A stretch of 64,000 nt of DNA from Chitinophagaceae bacterium (GTDB taxonomy: Bacteria; Bacteroidota; Bacteroidia; Chitinophagales; Chitinophagaceae), in contig JACMKU010000161.1 of NCBI GenBank assembly GCA_014379965.1, forward strand, positions 1 through 64,000. The letters are read 5' to 3'. The position numbers and the translations under genes were made by a program. The notes below the pieces were generated by a model. It did not search any database, was not told where the DNA came from, and saw nothing but the letters and a program-made list of their open reading frames with translations. This document shows positions 6,727 through 15,933 of the stretch, piece by piece. Every line of letters starts with the position of its first letter. Position 1 is the first letter of the stretch.

Positions 6727-9700
6727 ATGAACTTCAGAAAAGTCAATAACCTTACTGGCTGGGCCGTATTCCTTATTGCGCTTGCCACTTACATGCTTAC
6801 CCGCGAGGCCCGCGGCAGCTTCTGGGATACGGGCGAATTCATCGCCAGTGCAGACAAAGTACAGCTCCCCCACCCTCCTGGCGCACCTCTTTTCGTTTTA
6901 CTCGGCCGCTTCTTCATCGTCCTCTTTGGAGATGATAATTTGACTGCAGCGAATGCTGTCAATTTCATGAGTGCACTCGCCAGCGCTGCTACGATCCTAT
7001 TTCTTTTCTGGACGATCACCCATTTTGCCCGGAAGATGTTCGTTTCCGTAGGTGAATCTCTCACGAGCCAACAAATGTTTACTACCATGGCCGCCGGTGT
7101 TATCGGCGGGCTCGCATATACCTTTAGCGATTCATTCTGGTTCAGTGCCGTCGAGGGTGAGGTGTATGCCCTTTCTTCATTCTTCACCGCACTTGTATTC
7201 TGGTCCATGCTGAAATGGGAACATGCCGACGAACACGCAGGAAATGACCTCGCCGCCAGGTCGAGAGCCGACCGCTGGATCGTTTTCCTATTCTTCATGA
7301 TGGGTCTGTCTATCGGCGTTCACTTGTTGAACCTACTGACCATCCCAGCGATCGTGATGATTTATTACTTCAGACGCTATTTTCGATACGAGCCATATAG
7401 AGCTGATATCCAAGTGTTCAGAAAAGATCAAGTTCTCCTTTGGACGGCGATCGTAGCAGGTGGCATAGCCCTCCTGCTGGTGCTTGCCAATATGATGAAC
7501 AAGGAGACTGACCTGGTAGGTATTGCGTTGATCATCCTATTCATCGGCATTGCCGTAGCATTGGTGAGAATCTTCATGAAGTACAAGGCGATTCGGGAGT
7601 TGATCAGTGCCTTCCTTATCGGTTGTATCATCACGGGTATCGTGCAGGTCGGCGTTATTCAGTATTCGATGAAGGCCGCCGGTTTCTTCGATGTATTCTT
7701 CGTGAACTCTGTAGGACTGCCATTCTTCTCAGGATTCACTATCTACTTCCTCGCACTTGCTGCCATCATTATCTGGGCGCTGCGCTTCAGCGAGCGAAAC
7801 ATTACCAGGACTAAACTTATCTCCTGGTTCGTTGCCTTCTTCGTACTGTTGGCATTACCATTTTTCATAGCAACCGGCTCCGGCGCTGAAAAGTTCCTCA
7901 AGTTCCTTGTGATTGCTGGTGCTGCCATACTCATCGGATACCTGTTCAAGGCCGGCGGACTCCGCATACTCAAACTTAGCTTGTGGTGCTATGTATTCAT
8001 CATGCTTGGATACTTCATGTACTTCACTGCATTGATTCGTTCTAACGCTAATCCTGCTATCGACATGAACAATGTCGACAACCCCATAAGCCTCGTATAT
8101 TATCTAAGCCGCGAACAATACGGAAGCGCTCCTCTTGTCTACGGACCGCATATTGGTGCGCGCTACAAACTCGATCCGGATAGCCGCAACGGAATTTCCA
8201 TGAAGGAAGGTGAGATGAAGTATGTGAGAGGAAAAGATCGCTACATAGCCGTAGGTAAAGAAAGCCAGCCTCGTTACAGGAGCGAAGACCAACAACTCTT
8301 CCCGCGTATCTGGGACAGGAGTAATGACCAGGGTCACCTTAGTTTCTATGTATCCTGGCTTGGACTCGAACAGACGACCGACGATGAAGGACAGGCAATG
8401 TATTCGCCTACCTATGCGGATAACGCCAATTGGTTCTTCACTTACCAGATGGACCTGATGTACTGGCGATACTTCATGTGGAATTTTGCAGGCAAACAAA
8501 ACGATATTCAGGGTCTGGGGAACGTTCGCGACGGCAATTGGATCAGCGGAATTTCCGTCATTGACAATGGGCGCCTCGGCGATCAGAGTCGCATACCATC
8601 GAGTATATCGAACAATAAGGCTAATAATAAACTGTTCATGCTCCCATTCATTCTTGGGATCGTTGGATGCGTTTATCAACTATTGCGTAATCGCAAAGAC
8701 TGGATAGTTAACTTCCTTTTGTTCTTCCTAACTGGCATCGCGGTCGTTATATACCTCAATCAGCCAGGCAACCAGCCGAGGGAACGTGACTACGCTTACG
8801 TTAGTTCATTCTACGCTTTCGCGATCTGGATCGGATTATCAGTGGTAGCCTTCGTCAAAATAGCACGGGAGCGGGCAGACAAGAAACTATTGACAAACGT
8901 GCTAATCTACGGATCGGTACTCACTCTCGCGATTACCATCATGAGTTCCGTTCATAAATCATCAGCTGGTCTAATCGTGCCTTGTTTGTTGATTACAGCA
9001 CTCTATGCATTAGTGACTGCCGGAATTGTATTCCTCACGCGAGCCATCTCGTCGGGTGGGCAAAAAGGCAGCATACTGACGGGATCCGTGGCGGCCATCT
9101 GCCTGATCGTTCCGATCATTATGGCACAGCAGGAATGGGATGATCACGACAGGAGCCAAAAGACCCTCGCGCCAGATCTCGCCCGCAATTATCTCGAGAG
9201 CTGCGCACCAAATGCTATCATCATCACTTTTGGAGACAATGATACTTATCCTCTGTGGTATGCACAGGAAGTGGAAGGCGTGCGTCCCGATATTCGTATA
9301 ATAAATAATAGCCTTCTTGGTATCGACTGGTATATCAACCAACTTCGATATAAAGTAAACCAGGCAGACTCAGTAGATGTGATCTGGAGCCCCGAACAAA
9401 TTGAAAATCATAATCGCGAATACCTTCGTTACCGTCTCGATCCTCGTGCCGACAAAACGACGTTCTATCCACTGTATGAGATCATGAAGAACGAACTCGG
9501 CAAACGCAACGAAGACCCTGATACGCGTCGTGACGTAGGTCCCGACTTCTTCCCTGTTTCTAGACTTCGCATACCCGTAGATACGGCATTGGTAAGGAAA
9601 AACGGAACGGTGAATGCAAATGATACGGTGCTTCCCGATATGCTCTTTGAAATACCGGAGAGCAAACTCAATGGAGGATTCATTCGTAGTGATCTCATGA

Positions 9701-10494
9701 TCCTTAATATCATCGCAGCCAATCAATGGAAACGTCCGATATATTTCACATCACCTATTGGGGAAATGGGATTTGGACAATATTTGCGAAAGGATGGATT
9801 AGCGTATAGGCTTGTTCCAATCGTTAACAAATTCCCTCAACAAAATTGGGAGATTGAGAATGCCTTTAGTCGCATTGAACAGAAGTACCGGACGAACCTC
9901 GGTGGTACGCAGATTAGAGATAACAATGCCGCTGTCATTTTCGATAACCTGATGACGAAATTCAGGTTCGGCGCCGATAAGAAGGGAGTTTACTTCGATG
10001 AAGAAAATCGCCGTCACCTCCTCAACATCCGAGCTATCTATGCAGAAGCTGCGGGTAACCTGGCCGACCAGGGTAGAACGGATGATGCGAAGAAACTCCT
10101 CGATAAAGCGGAGGCAGGCATCAATCCAGCTGACTTACCCTACGGCATGACGAGCAGGTTCAACAGTCACAACCAAACAGGACTTGTATACCTCGAGGCC
10201 TGTTACAAAGCAGGTAAGACCGAGCTTGCTGAGAAAGTGAGGAAGGATGTCCGAAGAGATCTGGAGGAGCAACAGAAATATTATAATTATATCAAAACTG
10301 AGCGGCCTGAATTGTTCGGCGGCACCCTCCAGGGCACGGAAGAATTCCTGAATGATATCATGCTTGAAGTACTCGCCTCGATCGAGACCAAGTATGCCCT
10401 GCAAACTCCGCTGAAACCGGAGAATAGCGGAAATATTAATAACGTGATAAAGCCTGATACCCTGAAACCGGCAGACACGGTTCGACCCAGGTAG
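6727..10494 (+). CDS. DUF2723 membrane glycosyltransferase-like protein (TMEM260-type)
   Basis: A 1255-residue protein. The N-terminal half has a dozen or so membrane helices. A long soluble C-terminal half (from about 790) ends in a TPR-like helical region and a charged tail. The first periplasmic loop carries SFWDTGEFIASADKVQLPHP (31-50) and HPPG (49-52); the acidic D34/E37 pair matches the catalytic-loop signature of PMT-type GT-C glycosyltransferases. DUF2723 is shared with human TMEM260, an O-mannosyltransferase, and is near-universal in Bacteroidota. I infer a lipid-linked-sugar-dependent transferase acting on exported proteins. The donor is unknown. It appears monocistronic between repeat-rich gaps. 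Confidence 0.88.
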   Translation: MNFRKVNNLTGWAVFLIALATYMLTREARGSFWDTGEFIASADKVQLPHPPGAPLFVLLGRFFIVLFGDDNLTAANAVNFMSALASAATILFLFWTITHFARKMFVSVGESLTSQQMFTTMAAGVIGGLAYTFSDSFWFSAVEGEVYALSSFFTALVFWSMLKWEHADEHAGNDLAARSRADRWIVFLFFMMGLSIGVHLLNLLTIPAIVMIYYFRRYFRYEPYRADIQVFRKDQVLLWTAIVAGGIALLLVLANMMNKETDLVGIALIILFIGIAVALVRIFMKYKAIRELISAFLIGCIITGIVQVGVIQYSMKAAGFFDVFFVNSVGLPFFSGFTIYFLALAAIIIWALRFSERNITRTKLISWFVAFFVLLALPFFIATGSGAEKFLKFLVIAGAAILIGYLFKAGGLRILKLSLWCYVFIMLGYFMYFTALIRSNANPAIDMNNVDNPISLVYYLSREQYGSAPLVYGPHIGARYKLDPDSRNGISMKEGEMKYVRGKDRYIAVGKESQPRYRSEDQQLFPRIWDRSNDQGHLSFYVSWLGLEQTTDDEGQAMYSPTYADNANWFFTYQMDLMYWRYFMWNFAGKQNDIQGLGNVRDGNWISGISVIDNGRLGDQSRIPSSISNNKANNKLFMLPFILGIVGCVYQLLRNRKDWIVNFLLFFLTGIAVVIYLNQPGNQPRERDYAYVSSFYAFAIWIGLSVVAFVKIARERADKKLLTNVLIYGSVLTLAITIMSSVHKSSAGLIVPCLLITALYALVTAGIVFLTRAISSGGQKGSILTGSVAAICLIVPIIMAQQEWDDHDRSQKTLAPDLARNYLESCAPNAIIITFGDNDTYPLWYAQEVEGVRPDIRIINNSLLGIDWYINQLRYKVNQADSVDVIWSPEQIENHNREYLRYRLDPRADKTTFYPLYEIMKNELGKRNEDPDTRRDVGPDFFPVSRLRIPVDTALVRKNGTVNANDTVLPDMLFEIPESKLNGGFIRSDLMILNIIAANQWKRPIYFTSPIGEMGFGQYLRKDGLAYRLVPIVNKFPQQNWEIENAFSRIEQKYRTNLGGTQIRDNNAAVIFDNLMTKFRFGADKKGVYFDEENRRHLLNIRAIYAEAAGNLADQGRTDDAKKLLDKAEAGINPADLPYGMTSRFNSHNQTGLVYLEACYKAGKTELAEKVRKDVRRDLEEQQKYYNYIKTERPELFGGTLQGTEEFLNDIMLEVLASIETKYALQTPLKPENSGNINNVIKPDTLKPADTVRPR

Positions 10495-10496
10495 GT

Positions 10497-10730
10497 TTGT
10501 TTCACGCAAAGACGCTAAGATTCGCAAAGGCGCAAAGGGATTCCTTTGCGCCTTTGTCATTATAGCTGCGACCGTTTTGTCTCACGCAAAGCCGCAACGA
10601 TTCGCAAAACCGCAAAGACTACCGTAACGCAGTGATAACGTCTAGGCCAGAAGGAGATAAGCGCAAAAGGAAACCCTTTGCGCCTTTGCGAATCTTTGCG
10701 TCTTTGCGTGAAACCACACCTCCGCGTGAA
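10497..10730. repeat. Two CACGCAAAGACGCAAAG-family palindromes in tandem
   Basis: A first compact hairpin (about 10500-10556) has TTTCACGCAAAGACG and GCAAAGGCGCAAAGG on the left and CCTTTGCGCCTTTG on the right. A second, longer palindrome (about 10577-10722) pairs TCTCACGCAAAGCCGCAA with TTTGCGTCTTTGCGTGAAA. They fill the 306-bp gap between DUF2723 and the VWA gene. No gene is seen here. Confidence 0.85.
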
Positions 10731-10801
10731 ACCTTTTACCTGTGCTGTTGTTATAATGCACAACGGGCAAATTATTCGTAAATTGCTAGTCTACCCCTAA
10801 T

Positions 10802-11899
10802 ATGAACGGTTTTCATTTTACACGATTCGACCCCAGCAGTGAAGGCAAAAGCAAGTTTGAGCAATTGCTCGACCTCTTCATGCAGCTGCTCACTTATACG
10901 AGTGGCGATGTGGGCGAGGCGCTACAATGGTTAAATGAGCTGGACAAAAAATACGAGCTTACGGACGAGGAATATGGCATGGGTGACTTCATCGATGAGT
11001 TAAAGGAGAAGGGCTACATTACCGAAGACAACCAGCAAGGACAAATCAAGATCACGCCGAAGACGGAGCAGGGAATCCGCAAGAAGAGCCTGGAAGAGAT
11101 CTTCGGAAAATTGAAGAAGACGAAACAGGGCGATCATCATAGTTTCAAACCCGGACAGGGCGACGAACAAAACCCGGACACGCGGCAGTTCCAATTCGGG
11201 GACATGCTCGAGCAGATCGACTTCACCGAGTCGATCAGGAATGCACAGATCAACCACGGCATCGATAGTTTCAAAATGCAGGAGGACGACCTTAGCATTC
11301 GCGAAACGGACTTCAAGGCGCAGACCTCCACTGTCCTGATGATCGACATCTCCCACTCCATGATCCTTTATGGCGAGGATCGCATTACACCGGCAAAGAA
11401 AGTTGCGATGGCATTGAGCGAACTGATCACCACAAAGTATCCAAAGGACACATTGGACATTGTAGTGTTTGGTAACGATGCCTGGCCCGTAGAAATAAAA
11501 GACCTGCCTTATCTCCAGGTAGGACCTTATCACACTAATACAGTTGCAGGGCTTGAGTTGGCGATGGATATCTTAAGAAGAAGAAAGAATCCCAACAAGC
11601 AAATATTCATGATCACTGATGGCAAGCCTACCTGCCTGAAGATTGGAAAACGTTATTATAAAAATAGTTTCGGTCTCGACCGCAAGGTAACCAGCCGCTG
11701 CATGAACCTCGCGGCCCAGTGCAAGAAGTTGAAGATCCCCATCACTACATTCATGATCGCTACGGATCCATATCTGCAGCGGTTTGTACAGGACTTCACC
11801 GAGACGAACAATGGAAAGGCGTTTTTTGCCTCATTGGATAAACTAGGGGCATTCATATTTAAGGATTTCGAGAGTGGTAAAAGAAGAACCGTTTATTAA
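10802..11899 (+). CDS. VWA (von Willebrand factor A) domain protein, Mg-chelatase-subunit-D-like
   Basis: A 365-residue cytoplasmic protein. Residues about 1-170 are helical and charged. A VWA domain spans about 175-350 with a complete metal-ion-dependent adhesion site: DISHS at 182-186, a threonine in HTNTVAGL, and the aspartate in MITDGKPT. The next gene, 110 nt downstream on the same strand, is a MoxR/ChlI-like AAA+ ATPase. AAA+/VWA pairs act together as chelatase-like or chaperone-like machines that insert metal ions or remodel protein complexes. The partner here is unknown. Order VWA then AAA+ is the reverse of the usual moxR-VWA arrangement. Confidence 0.88.
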   Translation: MNGFHFTRFDPSSEGKSKFEQLLDLFMQLLTYTSGDVGEALQWLNELDKKYELTDEEYGMGDFIDELKEKGYITEDNQQGQIKITPKTEQGIRKKSLEEIFGKLKKTKQGDHHSFKPGQGDEQNPDTRQFQFGDMLEQIDFTESIRNAQINHGIDSFKMQEDDLSIRETDFKAQTSTVLMIDISHSMILYGEDRITPAKKVAMALSELITTKYPKDTLDIVVFGNDAWPVEIKDLPYLQVGPYHTNTVAGLELAMDILRRRKNPNKQIFMITDGKPTCLKIGKRYYKNSFGLDRKVTSRCMNLAAQCKKLKIPITTFMIATDPYLQRFVQDFTETNNGKAFFASLDKLGAFIFKDFESGKRRTVY

Positions 11900-12009
11900 T
11901 TCAGGCGGCTGACGCATTGGATCGCTGCAACAAAAAGGGGAACTCGATAGCCTCACATCCATAGACCTCCCCTCCTCGTACTTAACATTTAAAAAGACTC
12001 GAACAACAC

Positions 12010-13542
12010 ATGGACATTAAGAAAATAAAGACCCTGGGAGATTTGAAGGCCTCCGGGTACAGACCAAGGAGTATAAAGGAAGAGTTGCGTCAGAACCTCA
12101 TCACGAAACTGCAGAGAAAGGAAAACACATTTCCTGGCATCGTAGGATATGAGGACAGCGTTATACCCGACGTAGAGAGAGCATTGCTGAGTAAACACAA
12201 TATTCTTTTTCTTGGATTGCGTGGGCAGGCGAAGACAAGGATGGCGAGGCTGATGATAGAATTACTGGATGAATACATCCCAGTAATCACAGGCAGCGAT
12301 ATCAATGATGACCCGATGGAGCCGATATCAAAATATTCAATCGACCAGATCGCGACGCTTGGCGACAAGACTCCTATCAACTGGCTGCATCGCTCCGATC
12401 GATATGGCGAGAAACTCGCCACTCCGGATGTGAGTGTGGCGGATCTTATTGGCGACATCGACCCGATAAAAGCAGCCAATCTAAAGTTGAGTTTTGCAGA
12501 TGAGAGAGTTCTCCACTACGGCATTATACCGCGTAGCAATCGCGGAATTTTCGTCATCAATGAACTCCCCGACCTACAGGCGAGGATACAGGTAGCTTTG
12601 TTCAACATACTGGAAGAAGGCGATGTACAGATCCGAGGTTTCAAACTGAGACTTCCGTTGGATATATTATTTGTGTTCACCGCGAATCCGGAGGACTACA
12701 CCAACCGTGGCGCCATAGTGACGCCGTTGAAGGACCGGATACAAAGCCAGATACTTACTCACTATCCAAAGTCATTGGAGAATGCGCTGGAAATAACAGA
12801 GCAGGAAGCCGCAATCAGCGACGAGCAGAAATCCAAAGTGCGTGTGAGCGACCTGATCAAGCGATTGATCGAACAGGTGGCATTCGAAGCGAGAGGAAGC
12901 GAGCTGGTGGACAAGAAAAGTGGAGTGAGCGCGCGTCTGACGATCTCAGCATTCGAAAATGCTGTTAGTTCGGCGGAGCGAAGGGCGATCATCAACGAAG
13001 AGAAAAATACGCAGGTTTGGCTGGCCGATCTGGTCGGCATCATTCCTTCTATTACCGGTAAGGTTGAACTCGTTTATGAAGGCGAGCAGGAAGGACCATT
13101 CCAGGTGGCGATGAACCTCGTGGACAAGGCGATCCGTTCGCAGTTCGTATTATATTTCCCCAACCCCGATACGCTCAAGAAAAGAAAGAACACCGGAAAG
13201 GCATCGCAACCCGAGAAGCCGGAGGATAATCCGTATAGATCGGTGATCTCCTGGTTCGACAAGGGCAATAATCTGAATCTCTCGTTCAACACGTCTGATA
13301 AAGACAAGACGATATTACTCTACCAGGTGGATGGTCTTCATTCATTGGTAAAAAAATACTTCGCGCAGGCAAACGAGGGGCAGTCGGCTCTTCTAATGGA
13401 GTTCGTGTTACATGGCCTGGCCTCCTATTCATTAATCAGCAAGAAGATCTTTGAGAATAAGATCGAGTTTAAGGATTTGATGGGGAGTATGATGAATTTT
13501 GGGAGTAAGGATTACGAGGAAGAGTTTGATGAAGAGGCTTAA
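12010..13542 (+). CDS. MoxR/ChlI-like AAA+ ATPase
   Basis: A 510-residue AAA+ protein of the magnesium-chelatase/MoxR branch. Walker A is GLRGQAKT at 69-76. Walker B is IFVINELPD at about 180-188, where the usual DE is NE. Sensor-1-type FTANPEDYTNRG follows, then the helical lid with VSARLTISAFENAVSSAERRA. A long C-terminal extension beyond about 380 is low in recognisable features. The family couples ATP hydrolysis to remodelling with a VWA partner, supplied by the gene just upstream. The Asp-to-Asn change at Walker B is seen in some MoxR-like groups, but activity cannot be judged. Converges with the next minus-strand gene across a palindromic repeat. Confidence 0.88.
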   Translation: MDIKKIKTLGDLKASGYRPRSIKEELRQNLITKLQRKENTFPGIVGYEDSVIPDVERALLSKHNILFLGLRGQAKTRMARLMIELLDEYIPVITGSDINDDPMEPISKYSIDQIATLGDKTPINWLHRSDRYGEKLATPDVSVADLIGDIDPIKAANLKLSFADERVLHYGIIPRSNRGIFVINELPDLQARIQVALFNILEEGDVQIRGFKLRLPLDILFVFTANPEDYTNRGAIVTPLKDRIQSQILTHYPKSLENALEITEQEAAISDEQKSKVRVSDLIKRLIEQVAFEARGSELVDKKSGVSARLTISAFENAVSSAERRAIINEEKNTQVWLADLVGIIPSITGKVELVYEGEQEGPFQVAMNLVDKAIRSQFVLYFPNPDTLKKRKNTGKASQPEKPEDNPYRSVISWFDKGNNLNLSFNTSDKDKTILLYQVDGLHSLVKKYFAQANEGQSALLMEFVLHGLASYSLISKKIFENKIEFKDLMGSMMNFGSKDYEEEFDEEA

Positions 13543-13544
13543 GT

Positions 13545-13715
13545 TTCACGCAAGGATTGTTTCACGCAAAGACGCGAAGAATCGCAAAGACGCAAAGGGA
13601 TTCTATTTCTCGTAAGTACGCAAATTGAGACCGCCTATTAAGGAAATTTTGCCTTGTGCAAACACAGAACCCCTTTGCGTCTTTGCGATTCTTCGCGTCT
13701 TTGCGTGAAACAAAA
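13545..13715. repeat. CACGCAAAGACGCAAAG-family palindrome between convergent genes
   Basis: Left arm TTTCACGCAAAGACGCG and ATCGCAAAGACGCAAAGG; right arm CCTTTGCGTCTTTGCG and TTCGCGTCTTTGCGTGAAA, about 70 nt apart. It fills the gap between the AAA+ gene and the convergent beta-barrel gene. A short GGCCGCCCACTTCGGACGGCC hairpin abuts its right end and could be a terminator for the AAA+ unit. Confidence 0.85.
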
Positions 13716-13756
13716 AGGCCGCCCACTTCGGACGGCCCTCACACTTTCATGTTCTT

Positions 13757-14626
13757 CTATTTGAGCAGCAGTCCTAACTTGATTGCAAATGTTGCCGATA
13801 GGCCCGGGCTCCGACCCAGGCGCGCATTCGCGTAATTATATGCGGCGGTATTATCATAATACCCGTCAGAATATTCATAAGAATCTTTCTTGTTGTCTAC
13901 ACCATATCCAAGACCGGTATATATATCGAGAAGGAATTTATCATTGAACACCCATTGCTTTCCTAATTCAATTTGAAGCGCGCCGAAGGTCACGTTCTGC
14001 TCACCTATTTCATAGGTACTGTTAGCTTTCCACATAATGCGGTTTTCTTTGTAGTGACCAACGTAAAGAATGGGCTTCAGGTAAGTGCCTTGCATGACGT
14101 GTGAAAACCTGGTCTTGCCGAATAAAACGAAATCAGGCAGTTTGCCAAACTTATAACCGAAGCTCGCGAAACCTCCAAACTGGTCTCTCTTCACGCTACG
14201 AAAGTCGTTGTCATAATACTCGAGGCGCGAGTTCTTTCCAGCACCAATTACACCCACAGAAATCTCATATCCTTTGCCAACACCCGTACTTTTCTCGAAG
14301 GATATTTGAGTATACCCAAGCAGAGGACCTAGAAAATCAAACTTGATTCCCTTCATGCGTTGTCCGGCATACCTCTCGGGATCCTTGATGTCTTCCAGGA
14401 AAGTCTTGCTAGTCCCATTCTCGAAAACGATTTTGCTGACCCTATCCGTCTCAAGGACATATATTGGGCCATCCGGGTTGTTGAATTCCTTGTACTTGAT
14501 TTCGGAACTACCGATCTCCAAAATTTTCGCTTCAACAGTCTTCCCATTCTTGCGAAATATCTTATCCTGCGACTGGGAAATAAGAGTGAGAGTGAGAGCG
14601 AGCGCGAGGAAGGAAATTTTTTTCAT
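13757..14626 (-). CDS. Secreted beta-barrel-like hypothetical protein
   Basis: A 289-residue protein with a cleavable signal peptide (MKKISFLALALTLTLISQSQ). A short domain at about 21-80 (DKIFRKNGKTVEAKILEIGSSEIKYKEF) is common at the front of Bacteroidota secreted proteins. The remainder is rich in alternating aromatic and hydrophobic strands ending in FAIKLGLLLK, as expected for an 8- or 10-strand outer-membrane barrel. No enzymatic motif is seen. Function unknown; the location inference is outer membrane. murB lies upstream on the same strand, separated by a TTGCCTA heptamer array. Confidence 0.75.
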   Translation of the reverse strand: MKKISFLALALTLTLISQSQDKIFRKNGKTVEAKILEIGSSEIKYKEFNNPDGPIYVLETDRVSKIVFENGTSKTFLEDIKDPERYAGQRMKGIKFDFLGPLLGYTQISFEKSTGVGKGYEISVGVIGAGKNSRLEYYDNDFRSVKRDQFGGFASFGYKFGKLPDFVLFGKTRFSHVMQGTYLKPILYVGHYKENRIMWKANSTYEIGEQNVTFGALQIELGKQWVFNDKFLLDIYTGLGYGVDNKKDSYEYSDGYYDNTAAYNYANARLGRSPGLSATFAIKLGLLLK

Positions 14627-14644
14627 ATAGTTGTTTAATGGTTT

Positions 14645-14760
14645 GGTTGCTGGTTGCTGCTGCCTATTGCCTATTGCCTATTGCCTGTTGCCTGTTGCCT
14701 GTTGCCTGTTGCCTATTGCCTGTTGCCCATTGCCTATTGCCTATTGGCTACTGGCTCCCG
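14645..14760. repeat. TTGCCTA heptamer array (copy A)
   Basis: About fifteen near-perfect copies of TTGCCTA/TTGCCTG lie in the gap between two minus-strand genes. The same 7-bp unit forms the arrays at 32.3 and 32.9 kb. Confidence 0.9.
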
Positions 14761-14805
14761 CCTCCTATGACACCCCAATTTTCCAGAGTGCTGCACTTGA
14801 CTTTG

Positions 14806-15837
14806 TTAAATGATGTTAACTTCCCGTTCGAGCGTGACGCCGAACTTATTATGAACGCTTTGGAGAATGCGTTCGCTGAGATCGTAGACCTCCTGGCCAG
14901 TAGCGTTGCCATAGTTTACCAATACGAGTGCCTGAAGCGGATGCACTCCTGCATCACCAAGGCGATAACCTTTCCAGCTAGTCTCATTATCGGGACCACT
15001 GTGCTCGATCAGCCAGCCTGCGGCCAGTTTTACCGAACCATCAGCGTTATCATACCCTACTGCGTCAGGAAAGTCTGTTTTCAATTGTTGAAACTTCTCC
15101 TTCGAGACGGAGGGATTTTTGTAGAAGCTGCCGGCGTTACCAATCTCGAGTGGATCGGGTAGCTTGGAGGTCCTGATGTTTATAACCGCATTAGAGATTG
15201 CACGAATGCTGAGTTCTTTGACATCCATCTTCGCCAGTTCCTGTTCGATCGCGCCATACCCCGTGTGAAACACGGGTTTCTTGTTGAGTCGAAACGTGAC
15301 ATGCAGGATGACGAACTGGTTTCTATATTTTCCTTTGAAGACGCTGTCTCGATACCCAAACTGGCAATCCTTCAAGCGAAATGTATAATTTGATTTCTCT
15401 TCAATGTGGAAGGCTGTCAGTTCGTGAAAGACATCCTTAAGTTCGACTCCATAAGCGCCGATATTCTGCATAGGTGAAGCACCCACACATCCGGGGATTA
15501 AGGATAGGTTTTCTACTCCCGCATAATTATTCTCGATGCAGTACATCACGAACCGATGCCAGTTCTCGCCCGCCCCCACTTTCAGGTAGACGAAGTTCTC
15601 ATCCTCACTGGTTTTCTGAATCCCCATGATCTCGTTTTTCAGCACTAACCCTTCAAAATCCTTCGTAAACAGGAGATTGCTACCTCCCCCAAGAACTAGT
15701 TTAGGCACTCGTGGGGATGAATTAATGATCTGGGTCAACTCTCCGGCATCACAAAACTTGCCATACCATCGTGTTTTTACCTTAATGCCAAAGCTGTTGA
15801 ATGGAGCCAGGGATATGTCTGTACTAAGTGATTCCAC
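14806..15837 (-). CDS. murB: UDP-N-acetylenolpyruvoylglucosamine reductase
   Basis: A 343-residue flavoenzyme that reduces UDP-GlcNAc-enolpyruvate to UDP-MurNAc with NADPH, the second committed step of peptidoglycan precursor synthesis in the cytoplasm. The FAD-binding segment KLVLGGGSNLLFTKDFEG is near residue 45. IPGCVGASPMQNIGAYGVE and the proton-donating serine in GNAGSFYKNP are present, as is the C-terminal glutamate in LEREV. The length equals that of E. coli type I MurB. It is transcribed away from the TPR/MORN gene with a short shared upstream region (15838-15933). Confidence 0.96.
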   Translation of the reverse strand: MESLSTDISLAPFNSFGIKVKTRWYGKFCDAGELTQIINSSPRVPKLVLGGGSNLLFTKDFEGLVLKNEIMGIQKTSEDENFVYLKVGAGENWHRFVMYCIENNYAGVENLSLIPGCVGASPMQNIGAYGVELKDVFHELTAFHIEEKSNYTFRLKDCQFGYRDSVFKGKYRNQFVILHVTFRLNKKPVFHTGYGAIEQELAKMDVKELSIRAISNAVINIRTSKLPDPLEIGNAGSFYKNPSVSKEKFQQLKTDFPDAVGYDNADGSVKLAAGWLIEHSGPDNETSWKGYRLGDAGVHPLQALVLVNYGNATGQEVYDLSERILQSVHNKFGVTLEREVNII

Positions 15838-15933
15838 AGGTGCAATGTAAATAGTAAAATAATAAAAAGCTACTCATTTTATTATACCTAAAATCCTATT
15901 ATCTTTCACCCGTTATAAACCACCACCATTCGC

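Noticed and set aside
14645-14760. Regularly spaced repeats that might be a CRISPR array
   Set aside because: The units are 7 bp with no unique spacers and no cas genes nearby. The same holds for the arrays at 32.3 and 32.9 kb.
14638-15162. Plus-strand ORF overlapping the heptamer array and murB
   Set aside because: Its start translates the repeat and the rest is antisense to murB, which has complete family motifs.
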